Assembly (NCBI GenBank): GCA_015063605.1
Contig: SVTV01000009.1
Coordinates: forward strand, 1 to 64,000
Origin: Oscillospiraceae bacterium
GTDB lineage: Bacteria > Bacillota > Clostridia > Oscillospirales > SIG627
Reading direction: 5' to 3'
Length of the DNA: 64,000 nucleotides
A program made the position numbers and the translations under genes. The notes beneath the pieces are model-generated. The model had not been told where the DNA came from. It worked only from the letters and a program-made list of their open reading frames with translations, and did not search any database. The stretch's first letter is position 1. Each line of letters starts with the position of its first letter. Below are positions 51,809-60,597 of this stretch, piece by piece.

Positions 51809-53086
51809 ATGAACTATATCAATGCGACAAAGAATGAACTGAAAAGTCTGCTTGATTCAGAAAGAAAAAAATACGATGAAATAATAAGCAAAAAGCTTTC
51901 TCTCAACATGTCGAGAGGAAGACCCTGTACGGAACAGCTTGATCTTACGGAAGGTATGCTTTCTGTATTGTATAAAAACGACATGTGTAATTTGTCGGGA
52001 AATACCGACGTAAGAAATTACGGTGTTCTTTCCGGTATAGATGATATAAAGACGATATTTGCCCCTATTCTTGGAGCGGATAAGGATGAGATATTCGTAG
52101 GAGGAAACTCCTCTCTCAATCTTATGTACGATATGATAAGCGATGGTATGCTTTACGGATATAACGGCTGCACACCTTGGGCGAAGCTTGAAAATGTAAA
52201 GTTCTTGTGCCCCGTTCCGGGTTATGACAGACATTTCATGATATGCGAAAAGCTCGGTATCGAAATGGTCAATGTCGATATGCTTGAAGACGGTCCCGAT
52301 ATGGATACCATCGAAAAGCTTATTTCGGAGGATGACAGCATAAAGGGTATTTGGTGTGTACCGAAATATTCAAATCCTCAGGGAATCACGTATTCCGATG
52401 AGGTAGTGCGCCGTTTTGCCGATCTTTCTCCCAAGGCGCCGGATTTCAAGATATTCTGGGATAACGCATATGCTATCCATGATCTGGATGAAGAAAAGGA
52501 TGTTCTTCTCGGACTTCTTCACGAAGCTGTAAAGAACGGTAAGGAGGATATGGTATTTGAATTCACATCCACCTCCAAGATAACGTATGCCGGAGCAGGT
52601 GTATCTTTCCTTGCTTCTTCCGTTGAAAATATTAAGAACCTTTCCAAGCGGATCGGCATACGTACAATAGGATATGATAAGGTCAATCAGCTAAGACATG
52701 CACTTTTCTTTAAGACGACCGAAAATGTTTATGAGCACATGAAGCTTCATGCGGAGATACTGAGACCCAAGTTTGACATAGTTGTCAATACATTGGAAAG
52801 TGAGCTGGGAGACACCGGTATTGCTTCCTGGCACAGGCCCCGCGGCGGTTATTTTGTAAGTCTTGAACTTATGCACGGAACCGCAAAAAGAGCATGGCAG
52901 CTTGCAAATGAGGCAGGCGTTGTGCTTACAACAGTAGGCGCTACTTATCCTTACGGACGTGACCCCAAGGACAGCAATATAAGAATTGCTCCTTCCAATA
53001 CAACGAAAGAAGAGCTTACCGCAGCTATGGATGTGCTTTGCGTGTGTGCGAAGATCGCGGCTGTTGAAAAGCTTCTCGAAGCTTAA
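51809..53086 (+). CDS. Type Ic aspartate aminotransferase-family protein (PLP)
   Basis: The 425-residue protein matches the type Ic aspartate aminotransferase group (Aminotran_MocR type): LNMSRGRPCTEQLDLTEGM at the start, GGNSSLNLMYDM, WCVPKYSNPQGITYSDEVV, FKIFWDNAYAIHDL and the PLP lysine in FTSTSKITYAGAG. It transfers an amino group between an amino acid and a 2-oxoacid using PLP in the cytoplasm. ATG 51809 is chosen; a TTG at 51797 is too close to the AGAAAGG ribosome site. It follows asnS by 36 bases and may share transcription with it. Asparagine-derived aspartate metabolism is a reasonable guess. Confidence 0.9.
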   Translation: MNYINATKNELKSLLDSERKKYDEIISKKLSLNMSRGRPCTEQLDLTEGMLSVLYKNDMCNLSGNTDVRNYGVLSGIDDIKTIFAPILGADKDEIFVGGNSSLNLMYDMISDGMLYGYNGCTPWAKLENVKFLCPVPGYDRHFMICEKLGIEMVNVDMLEDGPDMDTIEKLISEDDSIKGIWCVPKYSNPQGITYSDEVVRRFADLSPKAPDFKIFWDNAYAIHDLDEEKDVLLGLLHEAVKNGKEDMVFEFTSTSKITYAGAGVSFLASSVENIKNLSKRIGIRTIGYDKVNQLRHALFFKTTENVYEHMKLHAEILRPKFDIVVNTLESELGDTGIASWHRPRGGYFVSLELMHGTAKRAWQLANEAGVVLTTVGATYPYGRDPKDSNIRIAPSNTTKEELTAAMDVLCVCAKIAAVEKLLEA

Positions 53087-53132
53087 CGGGAAAAGTATTC
53101 ACTATTTAATTAAGGAATGTAAATTTACCGAA

Positions 53133-53789
53133 ATGAAGAAAAAGATATTTTCATTGTTGATAGCGGTGGTAACGGTCTTCTCCATGTACGCTTGTGCGTC
53201 AAGAAATACCGCGCTTGTGCTTTCCTTCGAAAATGATAAAACCACTTTCGAGGAAGTGTCCGATGTCTTGAGATCAAGGCTGGAACGGCTTTACATCAGC
53301 AATACGAATATAGACATTACGGAAATATCTGCAGGCGAATTGAATGTCCGCATCAACGGAACGAGTCTCAGCGACGAGCAGTTGAAGATATTGCTTTATT
53401 CCGAATCCTTGAGTGTCAAGGATGCCAAAGGCAATACAGTTCTTTCAGCCGAAGATTTTATGGATTGCAGTGTGGGATTCGATCCCTCCAAGTCCGATGG
53501 AACGGGTGAGAACGGATGCTACGTGAAGCTGACCTTTACCGATGACGGTGCGGAAAAATTCAAGGAGCTTACAAGGAGAATAAGCTCGGAATCCGAAGAA
53601 AAAAACAGAAAGCTGTTCTTTTTCAGCGGAAAAGAGCTAATATATGAACCGGTCATAAATTCAACCGTGATATCAAAGGATATCATGCTTACGGGTGAAT
53701 TTGAGCTTACTGAGTGCATTTTGTCCAGTGCTCAGATATTTTCCGCAATAAAACCTTTGCCTTGCCTGGTTGAAGTCAAGTTGGAATAG
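53133..53789 (+). CDS. Lipoprotein resembling the SecD first periplasmic domain
   Basis: The 218-residue protein has a lipoprotein signal (lipobox MYAC, Cys21) and then a soluble domain. It resembles the P1 region of the SecD encoded next: VSDVLRSRLERLYISNTNIDI matches VVVMMRNRLTTLGYTEAVV, and GCYVKLTFTDDGAEKFKELT matches GYFVSLQLSEAAVEKFGEAT. It has no membrane spans beyond the signal. It may assist or replace SecD P1 function at the outer face of the membrane. ATG 53133 is used; the open frame extends upstream without a signal peptide. AAGGA lies about 15-20 bases upstream. It is 54 bases before secD. Confidence 0.8.
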   Translation: MKKKIFSLLIAVVTVFSMYACASRNTALVLSFENDKTTFEEVSDVLRSRLERLYISNTNIDITEISAGELNVRINGTSLSDEQLKILLYSESLSVKDAKGNTVLSAEDFMDCSVGFDPSKSDGTGENGCYVKLTFTDDGAEKFKELTRRISSESEEKNRKLFFFSGKELIYEPVINSTVISKDIMLTGEFELTECILSSAQIFSAIKPLPCLVEVKLE

Positions 53790-53843
53790 AACCGTATTTT
53801 TTATTTAATCGAATAATATACAGTTTTATGAAAGGATAAAAAA

Positions 53844-55112
53844 ATGTCAAAAGAAACATCAAGATTAATTTTTGCGATCACGCTTATAGCTACTCTCGTA
53901 ACCATAGCTGTATGCGGTCTCCCTTATCTCGGACTTCCGGGAGTGTTTGAAAAGGACGCCATAAGAAAGGGTCTCGACCTTTCCGGCGGTTCTCTTATAG
54001 TGTACGAGGCTCAGATCGAAGGCGATATGCCCGATGACCTCGAAGAGAAGATGGACGCTGTTGTTGTAATGATGCGCAACCGTCTTACAACTCTCGGTTA
54101 TACCGAAGCAGTTGTTACAAAGATTGGTGATACAAAGGTTCAGATAGAGATTCCCAATATTACCAACCCCGAAGAAGCTGTTCAGAAGCTCGGCTCCACA
54201 GCAAAGCTTGAGTTCCGTGACTATGAAGGCACAGTTATTCTTACCGGTGAAGATATAGCAGGTGCAAATGCCGTTTACGGTCAGTATGACGACAGCGGTG
54301 TTGCAGGTTATTTCGTAAGCCTTCAGCTTTCCGAGGCAGCTGTTGAAAAGTTCGGCGAAGCTACAGACAGAGTTAAGGATTATGCTTCCGAAGGTAATAA
54401 CTATATTGCTATTTACCTTGACGATGAGCTCCAGACATCTCCCTCCGTTACACAGAAGCTCAACACCTCCGAGCTTTCCATCACCAAGGCTGACTACACA
54501 GCCGAAGAAGTTAAGTGGCTAGCAAGCGTTATATCCGCAGGTGCTCTTCCTTTTGCACTCAAGGATATCCAGCTTGAATCCATAGGTCCCGAGCTCGGTG
54601 AAAACGCGCTTGAAACAAGCTTCCTCGCAGCCGTTATAGGTCTTGCACTTGTAATCATATTCATGTGCGTAGTATATAAGATGTTCGGTATCATTTCCGC
54701 ACTTTCTTTGGCTGCTTATACAGCAATAGTATGCATAGTTATCGTTCTCTTCAAGGTCAACCTTTCTCTTCCCGGTATCGCAGGTATCGTTCTTTCCATC
54801 GGTATGGCTGTTGACGCCAATGTCGTTATTTTCGAAAGAATTCGCGAAGAGATACGTCTCGGAAAGAGCCTTGCAGCCGCTACAAAGGCAGGCTTCAACA
54901 GAGCATTTGCTGCCGTTATCGACAGTAATATCACAACGTTGATCGCAGCTATCGTTCTTTGGGTATTCGGTACAGGTTTTATTACCGGATTTGCTATAAC
55001 ACTCTTCATAGGTGTTGCTGTTTCTCTGTTTACGGCTATCGTTCTCACACGCTTTATTCTTAATGCGATAGTAAGGACAAAGTTTGCCGATTCCAAGCTT
55101 TTCAATATATAA
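53844..55112 (+). CDS. secD: Protein-export membrane protein SecD
   Basis: The 422-residue protein has an N-terminal span, a P1 domain (about 35-245), and five C-terminal spans from about 250. It contains RKGLDLSGGSLIVYE, AGALPFALKD and AAVIGLALVIIF-type spans plus VDANVVIFERIREE. SecD and SecF use proton motive force to drive late protein export with SecYEG. It is short compared with E. coli SecD but normal for Clostridia. GAAAGGA precedes ATG 53844. secF follows by 13 bases. Confidence 0.97.
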   Translation: MSKETSRLIFAITLIATLVTIAVCGLPYLGLPGVFEKDAIRKGLDLSGGSLIVYEAQIEGDMPDDLEEKMDAVVVMMRNRLTTLGYTEAVVTKIGDTKVQIEIPNITNPEEAVQKLGSTAKLEFRDYEGTVILTGEDIAGANAVYGQYDDSGVAGYFVSLQLSEAAVEKFGEATDRVKDYASEGNNYIAIYLDDELQTSPSVTQKLNTSELSITKADYTAEEVKWLASVISAGALPFALKDIQLESIGPELGENALETSFLAAVIGLALVIIFMCVVYKMFGIISALSLAAYTAIVCIVIVLFKVNLSLPGIAGIVLSIGMAVDANVVIFERIREEIRLGKSLAAATKAGFNRAFAAVIDSNITTLIAAIVLWVFGTGFITGFAITLFIGVAVSLFTAIVLTRFILNAIVRTKFADSKLFNI

Positions 55113-55125
55113 GGAGGACACATAA

Positions 55126-56058
55126 ATGAAAAAGTTTAAAGAAATGAACTTCGATTTTATAGGAAAGAGCAAGATATTCTTTATTATATCCGCTGTTGTT
55201 TTCCTTGTAGGTATAGTCTCTCTCGTAGTATTCGGACTCAATCTTGATGCTGACTTTATCGGCGGCACAAGCTTTACGATGGATCTCGGTAAGCCCGTGG
55301 ATTCCGCTGTGATCTCCGAAGTAAGAGCACTTGTTACGGAGTCCATAGGTGTAACTCCTTCTTCCGTTCAGACTGCAGGCTCCAACGGAACTACTGTTCT
55401 TATCAAGACTCCCGAAGTCGATACAGAGAACAGAGACAAGCTCGTTAATGATATAGTCGCTAAGTATGAGCTCGGCGAAAATTACACCGATTATCAGGTT
55501 TCCAACGTAGGCGCATCCATGACAAAGGATATAACAAAGTCCTTGTTTATGGCTACAATAATCGCCGTTATTCTCATGCTTGTGTATATCACATTCAGAT
55601 TCGATCTCAGATCCGGTGCTGCTGCGGTAGTATGTCTTATACATGACCTTTTTGTAATGCTTACGGTTTATTCACTGTTCAATATATCCGTTGATTCCAA
55701 CCTTATAGCCGCATTCCTTACGATACTCGGTTACTCAATAAACGGTACTATCATCGTATTCGACAGAATCAGAGAAAACAAGGGCAAGTATGCTTCCAAG
55801 CCTTTCAAGGAAATCGCCAATATGAGTATAAATCAGACCTTCAGACGTTCCGTAAATACAATGGTAACGACATTGCTTACGATCGTTATGATCTATATTC
55901 TCGGCGTTGAATCCATCAAGAACTTTGCGTTCCCGCTTATTATCGGTATCCTCGCAGGCTTCTATTCCAGCACATGCCTTGCAAGTGCTGTATGGTCGAT
56001 GCTTTACAAGGATAAGAATGCAGCTCCCGCTCAGGAAGCAGTTGAGTCCGCTCAGTAA
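55126..56058 (+). CDS. secF: Protein-export membrane protein SecF
   Basis: The 310-residue protein has six spans, a P1 domain after the first span (about 35-150; GLNLDADFIGGTSFTMDLG) and GYSINGTIIVFDRIREN in the second conserved region. It pairs with SecD. AAGGAGG precedes ATG 55126. A terminator hairpin follows the stop. Residues in the C-terminal end (KDKNAAPAQEAVESAQ) are polar and cytoplasmic. Confidence 0.97.
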   Translation: MKKFKEMNFDFIGKSKIFFIISAVVFLVGIVSLVVFGLNLDADFIGGTSFTMDLGKPVDSAVISEVRALVTESIGVTPSSVQTAGSNGTTVLIKTPEVDTENRDKLVNDIVAKYELGENYTDYQVSNVGASMTKDITKSLFMATIIAVILMLVYITFRFDLRSGAAAVVCLIHDLFVMLTVYSLFNISVDSNLIAAFLTILGYSINGTIIVFDRIRENKGKYASKPFKEIANMSINQTFRRSVNTMVTTLLTIVMIYILGVESIKNFAFPLIIGILAGFYSSTCLASAVWSMLYKDKNAAPAQEAVESAQ

Positions 56059-56079
56059 TTAAATATTATTGATGTAAGT

Positions 56080-56112
56080 AAAAGACAGGGGACTTTCCGT
56101 TCTCTGTCTTTT
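56080..56112 (+). terminator. secF terminator
   Basis: AAAAGACAG (56080-56088) pairs with CTGTCTTTT (56104-56112), extended inward by G-U and G-C pairs. The T-run is part of the second arm. Confidence 0.8.
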
Positions 56113-56132
56113 ATGGAATTAAAAAAATAATA

Positions 56133-56492
56133 ATGTGCGATATGAAACATAAGCATGAAATATTATTGAGATTTGCAGAAACTGCTGAACACGGTGAAGA
56201 AATTGCAAAAATATTAACTTCATTGGAATATGAAGAAGCTTCCGATCATTTCTATGACCTTTTCAGTTGGATCGAAGACTTAAATACTCCGGGTGCAATG
56301 CAGGTGTTTGAATATTTGAAAAAAGCTCCCGCAGAGCTTTTGTATCCGGAATTCAAAACAGCAGCGGAAGCCTCTTTGAAAATGCAATCAAGGTCATTAT
56401 TTTTGAATCTTTGCGAACTTCTGAGTTGTAATTCGGGTTTATACAGAATTTTGAAATCAAATGATCCGAAACTATGTAAATTATTTTTCTGA
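56133..56492 (+). CDS. Small protein, possibly DUF5071-like, unknown function
   Basis: The 119-residue protein is predicted to be soluble and helical. DLFSWIEDLNTPGAMQVFEYL near residues 43-63 resembles the core of DUF5071-type immunity proteins (W-x2-D-x-N-x-P-A), an assignment from motif memory. It has no signal peptide. No clear ribosome site precedes ATG 56133, and an in-frame ATG lies at 56142; both follow the secF terminator closely. A terminator lies after the stop. Function is unknown and the gene is isolated. Confidence 0.6.
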   Translation: MCDMKHKHEILLRFAETAEHGEEIAKILTSLEYEEASDHFYDLFSWIEDLNTPGAMQVFEYLKKAPAELLYPEFKTAAEASLKMQSRSLFLNLCELLSCNSGLYRILKSNDPKLCKLFF

Positions 56493-56500
56493 AAGTAAAT

Positions 56501-56552
56501 GAACATCCGTGTCGCCGTTATGGTACAGCAAGCCGGATGTTCTTTTCTTTCT
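56501..56552 (+). terminator. Terminator of the 56133 gene
   Basis: GAACATCCG (56501-56509) pairs with CGGATGTTC (56534-56542) across a 24-base loop and is followed by TTTTCTTTC. Confidence 0.75.
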
Positions 56553-56605
56553 GTTGAATTGTTAAATCAGCATTTTGCAAGTGCATAATACATCGTATAG
56601 TTTTT

Positions 56606-57316
56606 CTATACTGTAAAATTTTCGTCATTTGTTATATCTCCGCTTTGATCAAGTGAGATCGGATCGCCGAGATATGTGGGTCTTACATTGAAAAGGCAAG
56701 AGAAAAAGTCTTTATCTCTTGCAAGGATTTCTCGCAGCTCTCTGTAGGATTGGCCGAAATATGTCCTGGGATCGGAAGGAACGCCGTACGCCTCAATTCC
56801 GAGGCTTTCGGCGATATATAAGGCTCTGTACAAATGATATTTCTGAGTTACTATCACGATCCTTTTGCATCCGAAGATCTCTTTTGCACGGTACAAGCTT
56901 TCGTATGTGGAGAATCCGGCATGATCCATGAAAATATCCTCTGAGGGCACACCTTTTTCAATGGCGAATTTTTTCATTACCGTTACTTCGTCATATTCCT
57001 CGCGTCCATGGTCACCGCTCATAAGTATTTTCGGTGCGGCGTTACTTTTGAATAAAGATATTCCTTCAAGCAGACGGTCTTCCAGCATATGGCTTGGTGT
57101 ATTATCTTCTCTGACTCCGGCACCCAGAATAAGTATACAGTCAAGATCGGAATCGGGAAGTTTTTGAGGCGAAACGATCCGGTCTTTCGATTGAGTTATA
57201 ATATATCCGTTAAGAAGGAGTGCACCCGATAAGCAGACGGCAATTAACACGGAAAGAATAATAAGTATTATCATGATATTTTTTCGTATATTTTTACTTG
57301 ACAAATGATTTTTCAA
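56606..57316 (-). CDS. YdcF/SanA-like DUF218 membrane protein
   Basis: The 236-residue protein has one N-terminal membrane span (about 14-36) and a DUF218 domain: CILILGAGVREDNTPSHMLEDRL, LMSGDHGREEYDEVTVM, FSTYESLYRAKEIFG and VTQKYHLYRALYIAESLG. SanA-like proteins of this family influence envelope permeability in E. coli, with no defined reaction. The frame begins with TTG 57316, supported by GAGGTG about five bases upstream; an internal ATG at 57274 would remove part of the anchor. It is divergent from pyrH. Confidence 0.88.
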   Translation of the reverse strand: MKNHLSSKNIRKNIMIILIILSVLIAVCLSGALLLNGYIITQSKDRIVSPQKLPDSDLDCILILGAGVREDNTPSHMLEDRLLEGISLFKSNAAPKILMSGDHGREEYDEVTVMKKFAIEKGVPSEDIFMDHAGFSTYESLYRAKEIFGCKRIVIVTQKYHLYRALYIAESLGIEAYGVPSDPRTYFGQSYRELREILARDKDFFSCLFNVRPTYLGDPISLDQSGDITNDENFTV

Positions 57317-57486
57317 AACAACACCTCATAAGATTTATATACAATATGATACATCAAAAATGAGTTTAAATCAATATGCAAAGTTTCATTTTAATATAAA
57401 ATTAAGAATAACGTAAGATTTCTGTCATATGCGGGAGAAAACATAAACTTTTTTGTTATTATTCAGTAAAAAATTCGTTTCACCTA

Positions 57487-57515
57487 TTTACAAATCGGAA
57501 AGAAAAGGGTAAAAT
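57487..57515 (+). promoter_or_regulatory. Promoter of the pyrH operon
   Basis: TTTACA (57487-57492), a 17-base spacer and TAAAAT (57510-57515), about 60 bases upstream of the pyrH ATG. Confidence 0.8.
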
Positions 57516-57575
57516 ATATAGTGGCGGCAGAATAGCCGTTTTTCAAAAAATCTATATAACACGGAGAATGTTTAT

Positions 57576-58334
57576 ATGAATACTGCAGATGCAAATAACA
57601 GTTCTTGTAAAAAGTACAATCGAATTTTGATAAAGCTGTCCGGCGAAGCGTTGGCTTCTTCTCCCGACGGTAAGACAAAGGGTGATTCCGTATTGAATTA
57701 CTCAACCTTGCGGATAATCTGCGAAAAGATAAAAGAAGTACACGATATGGGAACGGATATCGCTGTTGTTGTAGGCGGCGGAAATATTTGGAGAGGCGCT
57801 CAGGGTGTTGATTTTGACAGAGTGCGTTCCGATCATATGGGCATGCTTGCTACTACCATCAATTCACTTGCTTTGCAAGATACATTGGAGCATATGGGTG
57901 TTGACACACGTGTTATGACTGCTGTTGAAATGAAGCAGTTTGCCGAGCCTTATATAAGAAATATGGCTATGTCTCATCTTAACAAAAAGAGAGTCATCAT
58001 TTTCGGATGCGGAATAGGAAGCCCCTATTTCTCAACAGATACAACGGCTGTTCTCAGAGCTAAGGAAATTAATGCCGACATCGTTCTTTTTGCGAAGAAC
58101 GGAACAGACGGAATATATGATTCCGATCCCAATGCGGAAAATTCCCATGCTAAGTTTTTGCATCATCCCGATTATGATTACATATTGTCCAATAAGCTTG
58201 GTGTTATAGACGGAACCGCAGCTGCATTCGGTCAGAAGAATAAGATCAAGTGCTGTGTATTCAACCTTAACGATCCGGAAAATATAGTGAGAATAGTAAA
58301 AGGCGAGGACATCGGTTCCATAGTTGAAGAATGA
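57576..58334 (+). CDS. pyrH: UMP kinase
   Basis: The 252-residue protein has the UMP kinase motifs: ILIKLSGEAL, VVVGGGNIWRG, DHMGMLATTINSLALQDTLE and FGCGIGSPYFSTDT. It phosphorylates UMP to UDP with ATP in the cytoplasm and is regulated by UTP. CACGGAG precedes ATG 57576. It has its own promoter and is followed by frr, the usual order in bacteria (tsf is not in the window). Confidence 0.97.
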   Translation: MNTADANNSSCKKYNRILIKLSGEALASSPDGKTKGDSVLNYSTLRIICEKIKEVHDMGTDIAVVVGGGNIWRGAQGVDFDRVRSDHMGMLATTINSLALQDTLEHMGVDTRVMTAVEMKQFAEPYIRNMAMSHLNKKRVIIFGCGIGSPYFSTDTTAVLRAKEINADIVLFAKNGTDGIYDSDPNAENSHAKFLHHPDYDYILSNKLGVIDGTAAAFGQKNKIKCCVFNLNDPENIVRIVKGEDIGSIVEE

Positions 58335-58448
58335 GATCGTAACGATCGTATCAATTTCTTTAAGAAAAATTTTGTCATAAAGATCCGTGCAAAAAGACGG
58401 CAGAAAATATAATAAAATATAATTATAAAGTATAAGAGAGGTATTAAA

Positions 58449-59003
58449 ATGAAGTTAGACACAAAGCCCTACGAAGAAAAAATGCAGAAGACAGTAAACA
58501 CATACGAAAAAGAGTTTTCCACAATACGTGCGGGAAGAGCAAACCCCGCGGTTCTTAACAAGATAAATGTTGACTATTACGGAACTCCCACTCCCATAAA
58601 TTCTCTTGCAGAAGTTAAGGTTCCCGAACCCAGAATGATAACAATACAGCCTTGGGACGCAAAGGTGCTTAAGGATATCGAGAAAGCCATCCTTGCATCC
58701 GATGTTGGAATCACACCCGTTAACGACGGTAAGATCATCAGACTTGCATTCCCTCAGCCCACAGAGGAAAGAAGAAAAGAGCTTACAAAGCAGATCACAA
58801 AAATGGGTGAAGAAGGCAAAGTAGCTATAAGAAATATCCGCAGAGAAGCAACCGATAAGATCAAGGATATGAAGAAGAAGAGCGAAATGACCGAGGATGA
58901 ACAGAAGCAGAGCGAAAAGCTCATTCAGGACGTTACCGATAAGTTCACCAAGATGATGGACGGAGTTGTAGCCGCAAAGAACAAGGAAATAATGACTGTA
59001 TAA
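58449..59003 (+). CDS. frr: Ribosome recycling factor
   Basis: The 184-residue protein has typical length and motifs: FSTIRAGRANPAVLNKI, VDYYGTPTPINSLAEV, and RRKELTKQITKMGEEGKVAIRNIRRE. With EF-G it splits the ribosome after termination. GAGAGGT precedes ATG 58449. It follows pyrH by 115 bases and is followed by uppS by 40 bases. Confidence 0.98.
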   Translation: MKLDTKPYEEKMQKTVNTYEKEFSTIRAGRANPAVLNKINVDYYGTPTPINSLAEVKVPEPRMITIQPWDAKVLKDIEKAILASDVGITPVNDGKIIRLAFPQPTEERRKELTKQITKMGEEGKVAIRNIRREATDKIKDMKKKSEMTEDEQKQSEKLIQDVTDKFTKMMDGVVAAKNKEIMTV

Positions 59004-59042
59004 GTGATATAAGTTAATTAACGATCGAAAGGAAATAAAGCA

Positions 59043-59744
59043 ATGAATCTCCCTCGACATATCGGGATAATAATGGATGGAAACGGCAGATGGGCGAAAA
59101 AAAGAGGTCTGCCGAGAAGTGCCGGTCATATAATGGGAAGTAAGACCTTCAGAAAGATCACGGAGTATCTGTATGATCTTGGTATCAAGGTGTCGACATT
59201 CTACGCCTTCTCAACCGAAAACTGGGAAAGACCCGATGAAGAGGTAAATTCATTGCTTAAGCTTTTCGGCGAATATATTACTATATATTACAATGACAGC
59301 GAAATGAAGCACAAGTATTCTTCCGTACGTATTTTAGGAGATAAGTCCAAGTTTCCGGAAGAACTCAGAGATCGCTTTTTGGAGCTCGAGAATAATACCG
59401 CAGCCAATGCAAGCGAATATCAATTGAATATCGCTTGTAATTACGGAAGCCGTGATGAGCTCTGCCGTGCCTTTGAGTTGCTTCGTGATAAGGACGGTCC
59501 TATCACATCGGAGGATATAAGCAACGCTTTGTACACCCATGATCAGCCGGATGTGGATCTTATTATACGTACCGGCGGAGAAAAAAGGTTGTCCAATTTC
59601 CTTCTTTGGCAGGCGGCTTATGCGGAGCTGTATTTTACCGATAAGCTGTGGCCCGATATCACTGAAAAGGATATCGACGAGGCTTTGGAGTTCTATTCAA
59701 GCAGAGAACGACGTTTCGGAAAAATAGACAAGGACAATAAATGA
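59043..59744 (+). CDS. uppS: Undecaprenyl diphosphate synthase
   Basis: The 233-residue cis-prenyltransferase has HIGIIMDGNGRWAKKRGLPRSAGH, YAFSTENWERP and LIIRTGGEKRLSNFLLWQAAYAELYF. It makes the C55 lipid carrier precursor for peptidoglycan and other wall polymers. GAAAGGA precedes ATG 59043. In most homologues the RTxGE motif is followed by xRxSNF, which is present here. It is followed by cdsA. Confidence 0.97.
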   Translation: MNLPRHIGIIMDGNGRWAKKRGLPRSAGHIMGSKTFRKITEYLYDLGIKVSTFYAFSTENWERPDEEVNSLLKLFGEYITIYYNDSEMKHKYSSVRILGDKSKFPEELRDRFLELENNTAANASEYQLNIACNYGSRDELCRAFELLRDKDGPITSEDISNALYTHDQPDVDLIIRTGGEKRLSNFLLWQAAYAELYFTDKLWPDITEKDIDEALEFYSSRERRFGKIDKDNK

Positions 59745-59768
59745 CTATTTAACATCAGAGGAAATCAA

Positions 59769-60584
59769 ATGAGACAACGACTTCTAACAGCCATTATCGG
59801 AATTCCGATTACTCTTGTTATAATTTTTTTCTCTCATACATATGTTTGGGAGACAGCAGGCTTGATATTAACGGTGATAGGAATTTATGAGGCCTTGGCT
59901 TGCATCGGACTGAAGAAAGATCCTTATATCTCGGCTTTGTCCTATATTTACGGTGCTGTTACCATCATTCTTTCGTTCTGTTCTTACAGATTCGTGTACC
60001 ATGCTACAAGCATATATGTCGTATTGCTTTTGGCGGCTTGCGTACTGTATAAAAATAAAATATCCTTTAACAGCATTGCGGCGATCGGTCTTGTAACCGC
60101 ATATACCGTAAACGGTATATTTTCGCTCATTGCTCTCAGAAGGATAGACGGAGTTGGAATATATATGATATTCCTCGCGTTTATAGGAGCTTGGGTTACC
60201 GACGGCTTTGCTTTTATCGTAGGTAAGGCTTGCGGAAAGCATAAGCTTATACCTGAAATAAGTCCCAAAAAAACGGTTGAAGGCGCAATAGGCGGGGTTT
60301 TGTTCTGCGCTTTGGGATACGCGTTATTTGGTTTTATCGCTTCGTATTTTTTCGACCGACAGGTGAATTTTTTAGTGTTGATAATTGCGGGAATAGTCAT
60401 AAGTGTATTCAGCATGCTCGGAGACCTTATACTTTCGGCGCTTAAAAGAACATACGGTTTAAAGGATTTCGGAAATCTGTTGCCCGGTCACGGAGGTGTC
60501 CTTGACAGATTTGACAGCATATTTGCAATATCTCCCGTGTTGCTTATGATCTCCGGATTGGATATTTTTTATTTGATAAAGTGA
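59769..60584 (+). CDS. cdsA: Phosphatidate cytidylyltransferase
   Basis: The 271-residue membrane protein has about eight spans and the CDP-diglyceride signature near the C-terminus: LGDLILSALKRTYGLKDFGNLLPGHGGVLDRFDS. It makes CDP-diacylglycerol for phospholipid synthesis. CAGAGGAAA precedes ATG 59769. It lies between uppS and dxr with short gaps in the canonical cluster. Confidence 0.97.
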   Translation: MRQRLLTAIIGIPITLVIIFFSHTYVWETAGLILTVIGIYEALACIGLKKDPYISALSYIYGAVTIILSFCSYRFVYHATSIYVVLLLAACVLYKNKISFNSIAAIGLVTAYTVNGIFSLIALRRIDGVGIYMIFLAFIGAWVTDGFAFIVGKACGKHKLIPEISPKKTVEGAIGGVLFCALGYALFGFIASYFFDRQVNFLVLIIAGIVISVFSMLGDLILSALKRTYGLKDFGNLLPGHGGVLDRFDSIFAISPVLLMISGLDIFYLIK

Positions 60585-60597
60585 TTTTTAAAATAAT

